Positions 42,897-54,597 of a DNA stretch of 64,000 nucleotides are shown here, piece after piece (position 1 is the stretch's first letter; each line of letters starts with the position of its first letter). Both the position numbers and the translations under genes were made by a program. Source of the stretch: Herpomyces periplanetae (Eukaryota > Ascomycota > Laboulbeniomycetes > Herpomycetales > Herpomycetaceae); assembly GCA_009733715.1 (NCBI GenBank), contig WMKJ01000021.1, forward strand, positions 62,001-126,000, written 5' to 3'. The notes under the pieces were generated by a model. The model was given only the letters and a program-made list of their open reading frames with translations, did not search any database and was not told the DNA's origin.

Positions 42897-45800
42897 ATGT
42901 CGACGTACCGGAGCAAGTATGATTTTTTGTTTCTAACGGATAAATTTTTCCAGGCGTATGATAAACGGTGGAAAGATGCATTGAAAGAGTGTGAAAAAAG
43001 ACAGCAAAAAGCTAGGAATAACGTAGGATTGACAGTAAGTAAAATGAGAGATTACAAGTGTATGGGAAGAACAAATATAATGTGATAAAGTGTATGGGTT
43101 AACCAAGTTCATGGTTTAAATTGTTTAATATTACTTCATGAGTAAATGTAGTATTGGCGAGCTCGCTTTACATATTGCTTAGGGCAGTATACTAAAGCAC
43201 AATATTTGCTTGAAGGGGCTATTCAAGAGAAAAATGAGAAAATGGAAGTTCACGAAGCCGTCAGTATTACGTTGTTATATCGTGATGTATTGGAAAAGTT
43301 GGATGATAATGTCAAATTAATTGTTGTACCGGATAATGTTAAGAAAATGTGGGACTGGATAATCTCTTGCAAAGGTAAATCGACAACACTTAGGGGAAAC
43401 GTTGAATGCCAAATGATACAAGCTGGTTTGGTGAGTGATTGGTGGGGGCTTGTGACCAAGGTAAGCTTAAGGAAGGATTTTCGTTTATGGTAATGGGTTG
43501 GTTGAAAGGTCGATTAATATATTTTTCTTGTTTGGTTTTGTTTGACTAGGGATTCAATGTTCGACGATGTCAAAGAATGAACGATTCCAAGGCATTTTTC
43601 GCATACATTGTAGCTTTGAAGGTAGAAATAGACGAAATACAACGTCGGGGTGGTGATAAAATAGGGGAAGTAAAGCGCTACATAACAGTGTGTCAAGCGG
43701 TATTGCAACGGTTTTTGGATGAGATTGTTAAAGCAACGTTTGAAAATGGGGTAAGTTAAGTGAAATATTGATATTTAAGATAAAATGTTTCACCAAGATA
43801 GTAAACTAACGGGTTGACGTAAAAATACTAAAGAAAAGGATAAATGGGATAACGAATGGACGAGAACTAAGAGTGGTACTTCAATGTATGGAAAAGTACG
43901 GAGAAGAAAATAGGCTAATTAAACTTGTGAATGAAATGGCCAAAAAGGAATCCAAAGTATATGTTTTTTCAAAAATGGTGGATGGTAGTTATGATATTTT
44001 CTGGAGTATGATGGACGTGTGGATGAAAGCGAAAGAGTACGAAAAAGCATTAGAATTTTGCGTAAACAAATCGGCAGAAATTGAAAAATTGCAAAAGGAT
44101 GTTAAGCTGTGGAAATATCTAATAAATGGAGCGGTTGAAGTTAAGTTGATGAGACAAGATTTAACGCAAAAAGTTGAACAAATGTTACTAGGGAAAGATG
44201 ATGAGATAGAACGAACCAAGATGATAGCAAAGATATGGTGGAAAATGAAATATGAAGGATTGAATATAGAGGATGATATAAAAAGGTATTTGCAACAATT
44301 TAAAGGATTGGAAGCAAGTTTTTTTGATATGAAGGATATTGTTGAAGATAATGGAGGTATCAAAATGGATGATATGAAGGGAATGAATGACTTTTCCATG
44401 ATTAACGATTTGCGAATTAAATATTTGCTTGTAGAAATGGGTCGTATCAAGTATGAACATGGCAAAGAAGGGAATGAAGAGTCAAGAAAGAAGATTTTAC
44501 GACTGGCAGAAGAGAGTATTAAGATGTATTTTGAAACTGATGATGAATACGGAACGATTAAAGCAGCGTATGGTTTAATTGGCATGATGATGTTATGGAA
44601 ACATTATCAATTAGGAATAAGTTTAGAATTTGAATCCTGGCAACTTATTCAAATAGTTATTTTGGGACTTCATTGTACCGAGTATACGGTATATTCATCA
44701 GAGGTTACCATAATGTTAGTATACGTATGTAATTGGATTGGATTGGGAAGAATGGCTATACAAGCTTTTAAGTTGTTGCGAATTAAAGGAATCTTGAATG
44801 AGAGTGCTTCACACATTTTATGCGATCGAGTTACGGTGATTGGGGGATTTCATGTATCAAGAGATAATATCAAACGAGCAAAAGACGAAGATGAAACTAT
44901 TGGTTATGGGAAAAGGGAGAATATGGATAAATCATTTCCAGATATTCGACAAATTTTATGGGAAAGTTTAGCATGGATATTTGATGCTGATGAGGACATT
45001 GTGAGGGAATTGTACGGAAAGTCCGATATGTTTGAAGTTGATGGGATAAATTCTTTGGTAGAATTGCGAAATTGTTTACAAAACAGTTTACATGGAATCG
45101 TTCGAGCTATAAATCATAGAAGATTACATCGACTCTATTCATATCCTGAGGGGAATAGCGAAAGTCATGAAGATATTCAAGAGATTATTGACCGGGGAAG
45201 TTTAATATTTAATGTTAAAGCTGGTGATGGATTAACCGTAATTGATAATAGAGATTATTCACTTATTGGAAACATTGAACCTGATATGTGTAGGAAAAAG
45301 TTTCAAGAAAATCTTAGTGCATTTCCTCGTCAAAATGAAATATGGATCCGATGGATGTTATATGTTGATAATCTGGCAGAATTGATTTGGTTAAATCGAG
45401 GAATATCTGGATTATCACCGAGATTGGCTCATGTAAAGTTGATAAAAAGCGTTTGGAAGGATGAATTTAACAATGATCCAGTATTTCCAAGTCAAAGAAT
45501 TGATAAATTGATTAAAAAGATTGAAACAAATTTGGATAAGGATATAAATTCCGATCAAATGAACTATTCACCATTCAATTGGGTGGAGAAAAGAATTATC
45601 ATCATGTGGACTTTGCTCGAGCCCATTATTCTGTATTCCACTAATACACTTGATCAATTCATTGAATATCCAGTTCAGGCAGCGCAAATTTTTCAAGATA
45701 TTCCAATTATATGCAAATATATCAAACAACTTGAAATAGATTTCGAAAGAATATTGAAATATTCTCACAGAGGGAGTTCAGATAAGGTTCACTTTATGAT

Positions 45801-46188
45801 TCTTTCGCCATATTATTTTCAAGCAGTTCATCACTGTCGTGAACTTGTATTTGCCTTGCAAAAGATTTCGAGGGAAATTGGCCTGATTTATCGTCGTAAT
45901 AAATCACATTCGCATGATGATTCTTCAATTCTTTCAAGTATGAATTTTCTGAAAGATACAATTAAATCATTAGGACAATTTATCGAAGATGCCAATCATG
46001 AATGGATACGATATTATACCACTGACTCAACATTGAAGATATCTTTATCAAACGCACTGGAATTTGGGCCAACGGGAAAGTTAATAAAGCATCATTTAGA
46101 AGATTCTCAAAGGTTGACCTTTACAAGTCAAATATTGGATAATTTGATTCATGAATTATCCCTTTGTGGAATTCCTGAAGTATCCTAG
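42897..46188 (+). CDS. MDM20: NatB N-terminal acetyltransferase auxiliary subunit, Naa25/Mdm20
   Basis: Four exons: 42897-43059, 43183-43460, 43550-43750, 43834-46188; 998 aa. Introns 2 and 3 are supported by good donors (GTAAGC, GTAAGT) and phase 0 joins. The intron 1 donor (AAGT then GTATGG) was chosen because it alone keeps frame and joins a TPR-like helix, so exon 1 is less certain. The protein is almost all helical repeats. Family hallmarks are INSLVELRNCLQNSLHGI and the DNRDYSLIGNIEP segment, matching the FRNRLNNSLH and DNRDLNVF of animal NAA25. It anchors the Naa20 catalytic subunit to ribosomes, for acetylating Met-Asp/Glu/Asn starts; loss affects actin cables in yeast. It ends 52 bp from the end of RGD2. 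Confidence 0.88.
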
Positions 46189-46240
46189 TTGAAATTATCA
46201 TACTCATCCTCTTCGTACATGGATGAATACAGACTTTGAA

Positions 46241-48709
46241 TTAAACATTATTACGATTAATTCCACCTTGAACTGAATGTCGACTTCTTGATGATCCGGT
46301 AACATGAGGTCTCCGTTTAATTGTGACGCTTCCACTACCCGGATTTGCTTGTGCTCCACCTTGAGTTGCATAACGTTTAAGTTCTTCAAAAATTCTGTCT
46401 TTAAACTGAAAAATATCACGAACTAATCGATAATTATACCGTTCGGTCATTGTCAAACTAGTTTGCTGTTTGGCTCGTAGTATACAAGGTGCTAAATTGC
46501 TTGCTAAAGTTGAAATATACTCCTCATCAGCCGATGTCAAGTAGATTAAACGGGTAAAATGGGTCATAATAGCATCAAGTGCAGCTATGTAGGCAACATT
46601 TAACTTTCCAAGCGTAGTTTGAATAGCCTTAATACGATGCTCTTCCGTCCACTTTTTTTCACCCCCATAAATATTCTTGAAGACGGGATAAAATCGACTT
46701 GATACAATTGAATCAGGCAATTCAATCATATAAAGTTTAAGCACACTACATACGACGGGAATTTCATATTTTTCCAGCAAATCAAAGCTAACACCCTCTT
46801 TACTTTCATTAATCTCGTTGCGTAATTTGTGCGTCTCACTCAACTCCGTATCAACAATCCATACACCTCGGCGAGCTTCATCACCCTCTAAATCGGGATA
46901 TCGTTGATCGAGAAATGTAAGTATACTAGTTATGATGACTGGTACTCTTTTTCGTTCAACTTTTGCCCGAATTTCCAAGTCCACACCAAACGTAGTATCC
47001 TGAGTTTTATTGTAATAATTCTTGTATATGGGAACTTTAGGGAAAAATTGACCCGTTCGATAATTTTCAACCAAGTAGCGTAAATCACCCAAAGGTTGAA
47101 CTGTTTCTTGGTATAACATCATATTATCAACTGATTGCTGTAAACCTGGAATAACGTTGCTAATGACACAAGAAAAGTCGAGTAGAACGGATTTAATAGC
47201 TTTGAGACGATCTAGTTCACAACGTTCCATAAACTTAAGGTGCCGAATAATAGTTTCTTCTAATTTGCAACGTACATTATCTAGTAAACGTACGCTTGTT
47301 CGGTATTTTTCATCGGCTTCCATAGCTTCACGTTGTATTCTTTTCCATGGGGATTCGTTTGGGTGGGAATTGTTGAGAGGATTCCAACCGGAGAAGTATT
47401 CTTGGACTACACCTACAGTGGTATCACCACTCATGGTACTTTCACTATCATTTCTTCTTCCATCTAAACTTTTGGAGTTGTTGGATAAGCCAGCCAATTT
47501 AAAAGCCAAAGGTCGCCATTGATAATGCATACGTGAGCTGTTAGCAAAAGTATTTCCAACACTACCGATGAGACGAAGTAAACCATTTCCTATGAGGTCT
47601 TGACCGATTCGTTCAGCGTCTTCAAGGGATTTAGTAGTAGTTAAATTGGATTGGATATACTCGACGATATCTGCACCAGTTGAAACGTTCTGATAAGTAC
47701 CGAGGATCGAAACTTTGAATTCAGACATGGGAATTTTTTCAAGCATGAGCGATAGTAAAACTTTTAGTTGACCGGGGGTATAAAATTTACCGCCTATTTC
47801 AAGGTCATCCTGTTCATTAGGGTCATCTTGATCGGTGGATTTTAGTGCGGGAAGTATTCTACCCAAGCTACCTGTAGATTTGCGGTTAGCCTTGACAGAT
47901 TGTTTGCAATTATCTGGGTCATCAGTATCTTCATCCATATCTTCCATAAAACGGTATTTGGTGAAGTAGGCGGTTCGACATTTTTCACAGATTTTAGTGT
48001 GCTTTTCATAATCTTTTAGGACAGCTTGAATTTCGTCATGGGATTGATGGATACGAGCAGCGTGCTCATCACACCATTGACTGAAAGGTTGAACAACGAG
48101 TTCGCGGATACTCGATGCGATTTTTTGATGGTTTTTAGCGGCTTGCAAGATTTCATCTCGGATGCCTTCGTAAGCCTATAAATGTATTGGAACGCGGAAT
48201 ATATCCGTGAAAAAGTGTGAAAAAACGGTTTAGGCTTAATGACTGTTAAATAAACTCTGACTATATAAATCACATGGTAATGCAAACAAAAGATGCTGGG
48301 AGGAGAAGATGAAAGATTGGGATTGAGAGGAGAAGGGGAAGGGGGAAATACCTTGCGAATGCTGGCACCGTCATCACGTTGAAAGCCGTCAGTAAAACGA
48401 TCTGTAGCAGGACCGATGGTGAATAGTTGTTGACTATAGGCATCTTCGGCGTCAGCGCGAAGTCTGGCCATGATTAAGATTTGTTGATTTTCTTGTAAGC
48501 CCTGAAGAAGTTTTGAGAAGAATATTTTCATGCCTGAGGGAAGAGGGAAAAAAGGAAATCTCACACATGGAGAAGAGGAGGGTGAAGTTGTTAGTGAGGA
48601 AGGAGAATATAAAGGATAGATGGAAAATGTATATGAGAGTAGGGATAAACTGACCTGAAGCATAGTCGTCTGTCCAGAAGGACGAGGCGAAGCCCGAGCT
48701 GCAAATCAT
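46241..48709 (-). CDS. RGD2: F-BAR / DEP / RhoGAP protein, Rgd2/Rga8-like
   Basis: Three exons: 48655-48709, 48352-48533, 46241-48175; 723 aa, with GTCAGT and GTATTT donors. The first ATG (48709) opens MICSSGFASSFWTDDYASGMKIFFSKL, a typical FCH/F-BAR start. The F-BAR helices continue through FSQWCDEHAARIHQSHDEI. A DEP domain at about 225-305 (KVSILGTYQNVSTGADIVEYIQSNL) interrupts the F-BAR as in Rgd2. The RhoGAP-like domain is at about 480-665 (VPVIITSILTFLDQRYPD, LPDSIVSSRFYPVF, APCILRAKQQ). The usual GIFRxSG arginine-finger segment reads GVWIVDTELSETHKLR, without the Arg. It should act at curved plasma membrane on Rho/Cdc42 signalling, but GAP activity is doubtful. Confidence 0.88.
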
Positions 48710-49512
48710 GATGGAACGGGATGGGATGGAATACACGGAGACTCGAAGTCCCGGGAGAAGTATAGAGTAAGATAGCAGCACAATCTAGGGTAATTAAATG
48801 TACAATAAAGTAGAGGAGAAAATGAAATAGAAGGGGAACGCGTGAATTTTGGTGAGTAAATAATAAGGGAAACGTAGAAGAAAAAGAGTTTAATATACTA
48901 TAAGGTAAACTGGGGGAAAAGGATAGAGGGAGGGATAAAAGGGTGAAATTAAGGGTGAATGAAGAAAAAAAACAGTAACATGGGCGTGAGTATGCCGTGG
49001 AGGATACGTCGAAGCGCAAACGAAAGTAAATATACAAAGCTTAAGAGAAGCTATACACGAAAAATCAAGTATACTACAAAGTAAGAAAGAACGATTCAAG
49101 GGCAAAAGACGTTCACTCAACGGTTTTTTTGAAACGACTCGGGCATTTAAACCGTCTCGTCTGGAATTAATTCTCCGAAAACCTAGTGAAGAGGAGAATG
49201 CCCGAGTCAGGAAGGTGTATTGGTCACGTGGAAGGAGGTGAGCGGTAGGGCTGAAGGGGAAAGGGTTTAAAGTAGGGGAAGAGTGGGATGGGATGGGCTA
49301 GAAGGAAGGATAGTTTTTCTTTTTTAGTTTCTTTAGAAAGTTTAATTGTATAAGGGTTAGAGGATTTGCTTGGAAATTTAATTAAAATCACAAAAATCTA
49401 GAAATGGGTGGAAATGATTATTTCAGGTAAAGTGAGGATTTTGGGAGATTTTAACTAGTTAGAAAAAGTTTATGGGATTTTTGTTAATCGAGAATTCGTG
49501 GAAATATTTAAT
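48710..49512. promoter_or_regulatory. Divergent RGD2/CDC43 promoter region
   Basis: Purine-rich on plus through about 49460. It contains GTCACGTGG near 49223 and TAGGGCTGAAG at 49246-49256, between the two starts. No gene is seen. Confidence 0.55.
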
Positions 49513-51219
49513 ATGAGTGATCGAGTTAAAGAAAATAAAAGTAAGAGTGAGAATGGGCTTAGTCTTGGACTTACAAATGAAAATGAAAAAAATACTCGTA
49601 CCAACACTAAGCCGTTATTACGGGAAATATACGATAATACACACAACCATTTAAGGGACGACAAAACTAATTTCAGGGCTTCGGATAATGATCCACTATT
49701 CAAATTATCAAAACATGAAAGTTACTGGTTAAGATGCTTAAAATTACTCTTACCACATCATTATACAAGTATGGATTCAAATCGAATTATGCTAGGATTT
49801 TTTATCATCTCGGCCTTAGACCTTCTAGGTATACTCCAAAGCAAAACATCCCAAAGTCAGAGACAGGCGTACATTAATTGGATTTATCAATGTCAAATTT
49901 CTACAGGAGGATTTTGTGGTTATCCCGTAAAAGTTGGCGATAATAACAGTGCAAGTTTAAATGATAAGGAAACATGCTCCTCAAAACATGAACATCATAT
50001 CAATCAACTAAATAAAATGGGATCTGAACCTGAAGCAGCTCATATACCATCAACATTTTTTGCACTATGTATATTAGCCATTCTCGAAGATGATTTAACC
50101 CGAGTTCACACTTCCAAATGTCTTAAATGGCTTGGTAAAATGCAAAGAGATGATGGAAGTTTTGGTGAAATATTAGGCAGCAACGAAAGGATACTCGGAG
50201 ATCGTGATCCAAGATTTGCATACACTGCAATTGGTATTCAATGGATGTTGACGGGATCAGAAGGTTTGAAAAACCGTGAAAATTGCCACTTCAACGTTGA
50301 TCGATTAGTAGAATTTCTCACAAGTTTACAGGCAAGTCCAACTTTTTCCGTCATTAAATATTATGAAAATATTCACTTAAATAATTCTAGGCTTACGATG
50401 GTGGAATTGCCGATCAACCGTTTCGAGAATCGCACGGTAATAAACAGTCAATTAATAAAACTTAATCAATTGAACTTTATCTTGATTAATTAACTTTTAT
50501 GGTATCATGTAGGAGGATTTACCTATTGTGCAGTTAGCGCACTAAGTTTGTTAGGCCGGTTACCCAGTTTGGACCAGGTTGAATCTCCAGATTATTTACC
50601 ATCTCCAACAAATAGTGAAACTAACTATCAAGCTCAAATTAACGATATAGAAGGTTTAATTCGATGGCTTGTTCACCGACAAACTGATCTTTTTCATGAT
50701 GATGATGATGGTGATGATGGTGATGGTGATGGTGATACCAATGCGAACCCAGATCCAAACTCCGACAATAAACAAAATACAAAATCTTGTGCTCAACATA
50801 ATGCGCATTCGCCAATGATTCACTCAACTGTATGTCAATATGTCAATCAACTACCCTGCGCAGGATTTAACGGTCGAACTAATAAAGTCGCTGATACTTG
50901 TTACGCATTTTGGACACTTGGTTCTTTATCATGCCTAAAAGCTATTCATCTCATCGACCCAAACTTAGCACGAAATTTCCTTCTTGAACGAACTCAACAT
51001 TTAATTGGAGGCTTTGGAAAAGTTCGCAATGAACCACCTGATTTATATCACTCTTACTTAGGCCTGGCTGCACTTTCAATACTTCAGGAACCCGGATTAA
51101 AACCCCTTAATGCCGCCTTATGTATCAGTGAAGATGCAGCTAAAAGAGTTCAACGTCTTCATGCACAGACAAAGAGACAAACAATTCCCAAGACTTCCAA
51201 GTCCTCAACTAATGATTGA
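49513..51219 (+). CDS. CDC43: Protein geranylgeranyltransferase type I beta subunit
   Basis: Three exons: 49513-50331, 50391-50436 (46 nt), 50513-51219; 523 aa. Intron 1 (59 nt) has a GC donor (CAG then GCAAGT) and a CTAG acceptor; intron 2 is GT-AG. The joins produce EFLTSLQ-AYDGGIADQPFRESHGGFTYCAVSAL, the conserved prenyltransferase repeat, which fixes both introns. HESYWLRCLKLLLPHHYTSMD and ILEDDLTRVH match the GGTase-I family. Zinc ligands are Asp and Cys in ADTCYAFW (about 413) and His in LYHSYLG (about 466). It adds geranylgeranyl to CaaX proteins such as Rho1 and Cdc42 with the alpha subunit Ram2. Odd points: a long charged N-terminus and a poly-Asp/Gly run at 50696-50736. Confidence 0.93.
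50696..50736. repeat. GAT/GGT trinucleotide run in CDC43
   Basis: In-frame run encoding Asp/Gly inside the C-terminal half of CDC43, likely a surface loop. Confidence 0.8.
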
Positions 51220-51225
51220 ATGATC

Positions 51226-53004
51226 TTAAATCACATCATGCGTAGACTGAGCTTTAGTAGGTTGAAACCGAAAAATCAAACTACCATTTTTACCTTGAAG
51301 TTGTGTTGAATTAATGGTAATTCGTTTGTAGAGTCGATGTTCACTCCCTATTCCTGCTATACAATAAATTAGGCCGTTTGCATCATTTTCGTTGGCTTGA
51401 TAAAGATGTAAATCATTGATAACCCCGTGTATAAAGTAACCATGATATTTATTAGTGGCATTACTTTCGTTAATGTTGTTCGTTCTATCATGTCGGGCTA
51501 AACAACCCAAACTTCTAAAGCTTTTCTTATCAGGTTCAACCTTCCACCCTCTTATATAACCATCCCAACTACCACTAACAAAAAAATCACTGAAGGGTAA
51601 CGCAGCCAGTGCAGTTATTCCACGAGGGTTTTTTGGTACATGAATGTTTGTCTGATGTGTGGATGAAACTCCCAGTGTAATTTCTTCTTGCCGCAAACCC
51701 GGGTTAAACCCGTGAACCATTGAGCATGTAAATATGGGTTTTTTTTGATTTATACGCCAAAGAGAAATGGTACCAGTATCCGATCCCGTAACAAAGGTTT
51801 CATTATCCAAACAAGCTATACAATCTAGGCTGCCTTCACTATAAGTATAATTGGAAGACTTTATGGAAGTATGCGAAGCATTCTTAGTTAAACCACCTCC
51901 ATTGAATACAAGTTGACACTGTTCTGGAATTTTCCAGTATCGAGCAGTTCTATCTCTAGCACCAACCGTGATACAACGTTCGGTATTTAAGGCGTCAATA
52001 TTCATAATAATGTCTTGATGACCGAATAAACTTTCTACGTAACTTGATGAATCCCTTGATACGGCCCAAACTTTAACGGAACGGTCTGCAGAGCAAGAGT
52101 ATAACGTCTCGAAAGTTGATTTAACGTTGGTAGAGTTCATTGAGTCTCTATTTGGTTGTTTAAATATGAGACCCGTAACACTACTGCGATGTTGAGTAAG
52201 TTGGCTAATAGGAGTCAAAGGTTGGCTTAGCCAGATAATAATTTTACCGTCTAGCCCACCGGTAGCAATTAGTGAACCACATGGGGAGATGGCACAGGAA
52301 AGTATAGCGCCGGAATGAGCAATTTGTCCTGGAAGAGGATGTTTACGGTGTGATTGACGTCGCCAATCGCATGAAAAAGCTGATAACACAGGCCTAAGCC
52401 TCTGGGTGCGATTTTTTGACGATACGGGAATATTGTCGTTCACAGTCCATAACGCTAAAGTCCCATCTTTATGACCCGTTATAATAAAGTTTTGGTGGCC
52501 AGTTATAGCGTATACAGCAGATTTTGTGCACCGAAAAAATATCGGACGATTTATACGTTCAAGAGATAAACGATGTGCAATAAACTTGTACATTCGACCA
52601 TGTGATGCAGCGACATCATTCCGTAAACGTAGAGCGATAAAATCATCCGAAGTGTCATACGTATGGGTAAAATCATTGTAGGTGGAATCACGCAACCGAT
52701 CTACGTAACGCGAGGCCAACTTTCGGCGATGATCTGCAGCGGTTTCACCATCATCACTCTCTAAATCTTGACTTTCATTACTTGACAAGCTAGCTTGAGA
52801 AGCATCATCACTTGCAATGCTTTCATCATCTAGTTCATATTTTTTTAGTGAGATATTCCCATTTCGTTTAGGATTGGAATTGGTATTTCCTTTAACTTTA
52901 GTTATTCCATTTCGTTTGCGGATAATTTTAGCATCGGCAGTGGAATGTGAATGGCCATGTCTTAATTTTGATCCTGATTTATGTTGTGTAAAAAGAGAAG
53001 ACAT
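51226..53004 (-). CDS. RRP9: U3 snoRNP WD40 protein Rrp9/U3-55K
   Basis: A single exon of 592 aa from ATG 53004. The basic and Ser-rich N-terminus leads to an acidic stretch and the conserved linker HRRKLASRYVDRLRDST and DFIALRLRNDVAASHGRMYKFIAHRLS, which identifies Rrp9 among WD40 proteins. Seven WD-type blades follow, for example GHQNFIITGHKDGTLALWTV, CAISPCGSLIATGGLDGKIIIWLS, LYSCSADRSVKVWAV and FFVSGSWDGYIRGWKV. Rrp9 binds the B/C motif of U3 snoRNA in the nucleolus for 18S rRNA processing. Its stop is 6 bp from the stop of CDC43, so their 3' UTRs must overlap. Confidence 0.93.
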   Translation of the reverse strand: MSSLFTQHKSGSKLRHGHSHSTADAKIIRKRNGITKVKGNTNSNPKRNGNISLKKYELDDESIASDDASQASLSSNESQDLESDDGETAADHRRKLASRYVDRLRDSTYNDFTHTYDTSDDFIALRLRNDVAASHGRMYKFIAHRLSLERINRPIFFRCTKSAVYAITGHQNFIITGHKDGTLALWTVNDNIPVSSKNRTQRLRPVLSAFSCDWRRQSHRKHPLPGQIAHSGAILSCAISPCGSLIATGGLDGKIIIWLSQPLTPISQLTQHRSSVTGLIFKQPNRDSMNSTNVKSTFETLYSCSADRSVKVWAVSRDSSSYVESLFGHQDIIMNIDALNTERCITVGARDRTARYWKIPEQCQLVFNGGGLTKNASHTSIKSSNYTYSEGSLDCIACLDNETFVTGSDTGTISLWRINQKKPIFTCSMVHGFNPGLRQEEITLGVSSTHQTNIHVPKNPRGITALAALPFSDFFVSGSWDGYIRGWKVEPDKKSFRSLGCLARHDRTNNINESNATNKYHGYFIHGVINDLHLYQANENDANGLIYCIAGIGSEHRLYKRITINSTQLQGKNGSLIFRFQPTKAQSTHDVI

Positions 53005-53514
53005 TAAAACGATAATTAAAACAGATTTTTAATAACTGTATAAAACAACTAAAAAAAATTTACAAATGTACAGTTTAATGATAATATGAGAAATTTTACT
53101 ATGGAAATAATTTTTTCTGGAAATTTTCGCTTTTCAAAATTTCCAAGTGGGCATATGACCAGCAGGTGATGAGTCAGCTGGTGCACGTGAACCAGAAAAC
53201 GGAAGTGGAAAAAATATTTTGCGAGGGGACCAAAAACTTTTCGAAAATTTTGTTATTTTGGGTTGGTTTGTAAAATATTTAAAAAAAAAATAATATTATG
53301 CTAAAGTTTATTATGTATAAACGATAAAAAAGTATTAATTTGACTTTATTTCAATTAACTGTTAAATGATAGACATGTCTGGCATTTTCATCTCTCAATT
53401 GATAACCTACATAATATTTAATCGTATATATATATATTGGTTGACTTAACCATAAAAATGTATTTGGAGTAAGTTTAACTGTTTGAAATGGTAGAATTAA
53501 AAAATAGAAAAGGT
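53005..53514. promoter_or_regulatory. RRP9 promoter and eIF4E 3' flank
   Basis: AT-rich. GCACGTGAAC lies near 53180. A/T runs at 53280-53300 and a short TA run near 53427. No gene is seen. Confidence 0.45.
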
Positions 53515-54597
53515 TTATACGGATAAACGAGTTTTAAACCGAGCTCCACTGCTACTAGGCAGTTCAGTATGACCGGAAAATTTAACAGTTTCAGATTCAG
53601 GAAGTTCCAGAGCGGCTTTAAAACGTCGTCCAACTTTTTGTAAAGACTGAACACTTTGCTCTGCAGTACAACCTTTACCCAATTTATCCAAATTACTAGG
53701 TAATGCTTTACCGGATGTATGAGTCCATAGTCCAATACGGTAAAAGGTAGGACGAACGTTAACAACGACACCCATCACTTCATTATCATCTTCATCCTCA
53801 AGATTTCCACCAATGGCGGCAAGCATAACATGAAGCCATACAGTGTTAATGTCAACAGAGTTTCGATCGTTAAATTGATAAGACCATTTTCCGCCATGTT
53901 TGTTTAAAGCATCTTCCCATTCGGGGCGGATTCCTTTTTTAAATAAATGATAATCCGATTTACAAGCCATTTCGGATGTTCGAGCGATATTATTCTTCAT
54001 TTAATTAAGCAGGTTAGAAGTTAAAATGAACAAATAAGGTAAAGACTTACATAGATACCCCAGAACTCTTCGACAGAGTCAAAACTAATGACCTCCTTTA
54101 ACGAATTATTCCAGTTTTCACCCGTCTGTTCACGATCAATCAAACGTGGTAAGATAAAGTTAGCACGAGCTGGTAATATATGAATAGGCCAAGACAAGAA
54201 TTTATACACGATATACAATGGTAAGAATACTGACCCGCTTGCCAATAGGAGGTTTAGTAAACCAGAGTGTCCATGAATGCATAAGCGGATGCTTTACATT
54301 AAAGTTATTAGGATCATGAAATACGGTTATAGAGGGTGTTCCATCAGATCGTGAGAGTTTTTCGTTGCCGGAAGATGATACATCGCTAGAGCCTGGAGGT
54401 GAAATAACAGTTTTTGTAGTAGTATTAGTTGGGATTGTAGTAGTAGTAGCAGTAGTAGTAGCAGTGACAGTATCTGTAGCAGTAGAAGCGGCGGGACTAG
54501 TATTATTATTATTTGACATGGAAATTGAGCTTGGTGAATCAGGTGTTCCTCCACTTGGTGGTGTAGGGGTAGAGACAGAGGCAACAACAGCAGCCAT
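53515..54597 (-). CDS. CDC33: Cap-binding translation initiation factor eIF4E, class I-like
   Basis: Three exons: 54235-54597, 54051-54125 (75 nt), 53515-53994; 305 aa. Introns of 109 and 56 nt, donors GTCAGT and GTAAGT, all phase 0. The first 90 residues are Thr/Ser/Ala-rich, partly encoded by a GTA-type repeat. The core begins HPLMHSWTLWFTKPPIGKR. The small exon encodes TGENWNNSLKEVISFDSVEEFWGIY, and the third NNIARTSEM and GIRPEWED. Both cap-stacking tryptophans (ENWNN and PEWED) and the Glu after the second are present, so class I cap binding is expected rather than 4EHP. GAVVNVR-like MGVVVNVR and IGLWTHT follow. It recruits eIF4G to mRNA 5' caps. Confidence 0.92.
54412..54490. repeat. 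GTA/GCA-type trinucleotide repeat in eIF4E exon 1
   Basis: Imperfect trinucleotide repeat (minus-strand ACT/ACA/GCT codons) encoding a Thr/Ala run in the disordered eIF4E N-terminus. Confidence 0.75.

Noticed and set aside
50639-50827. Poly-His minus-strand ORF
   Set aside because: Antisense of the Asp/Gly run in CDC43.
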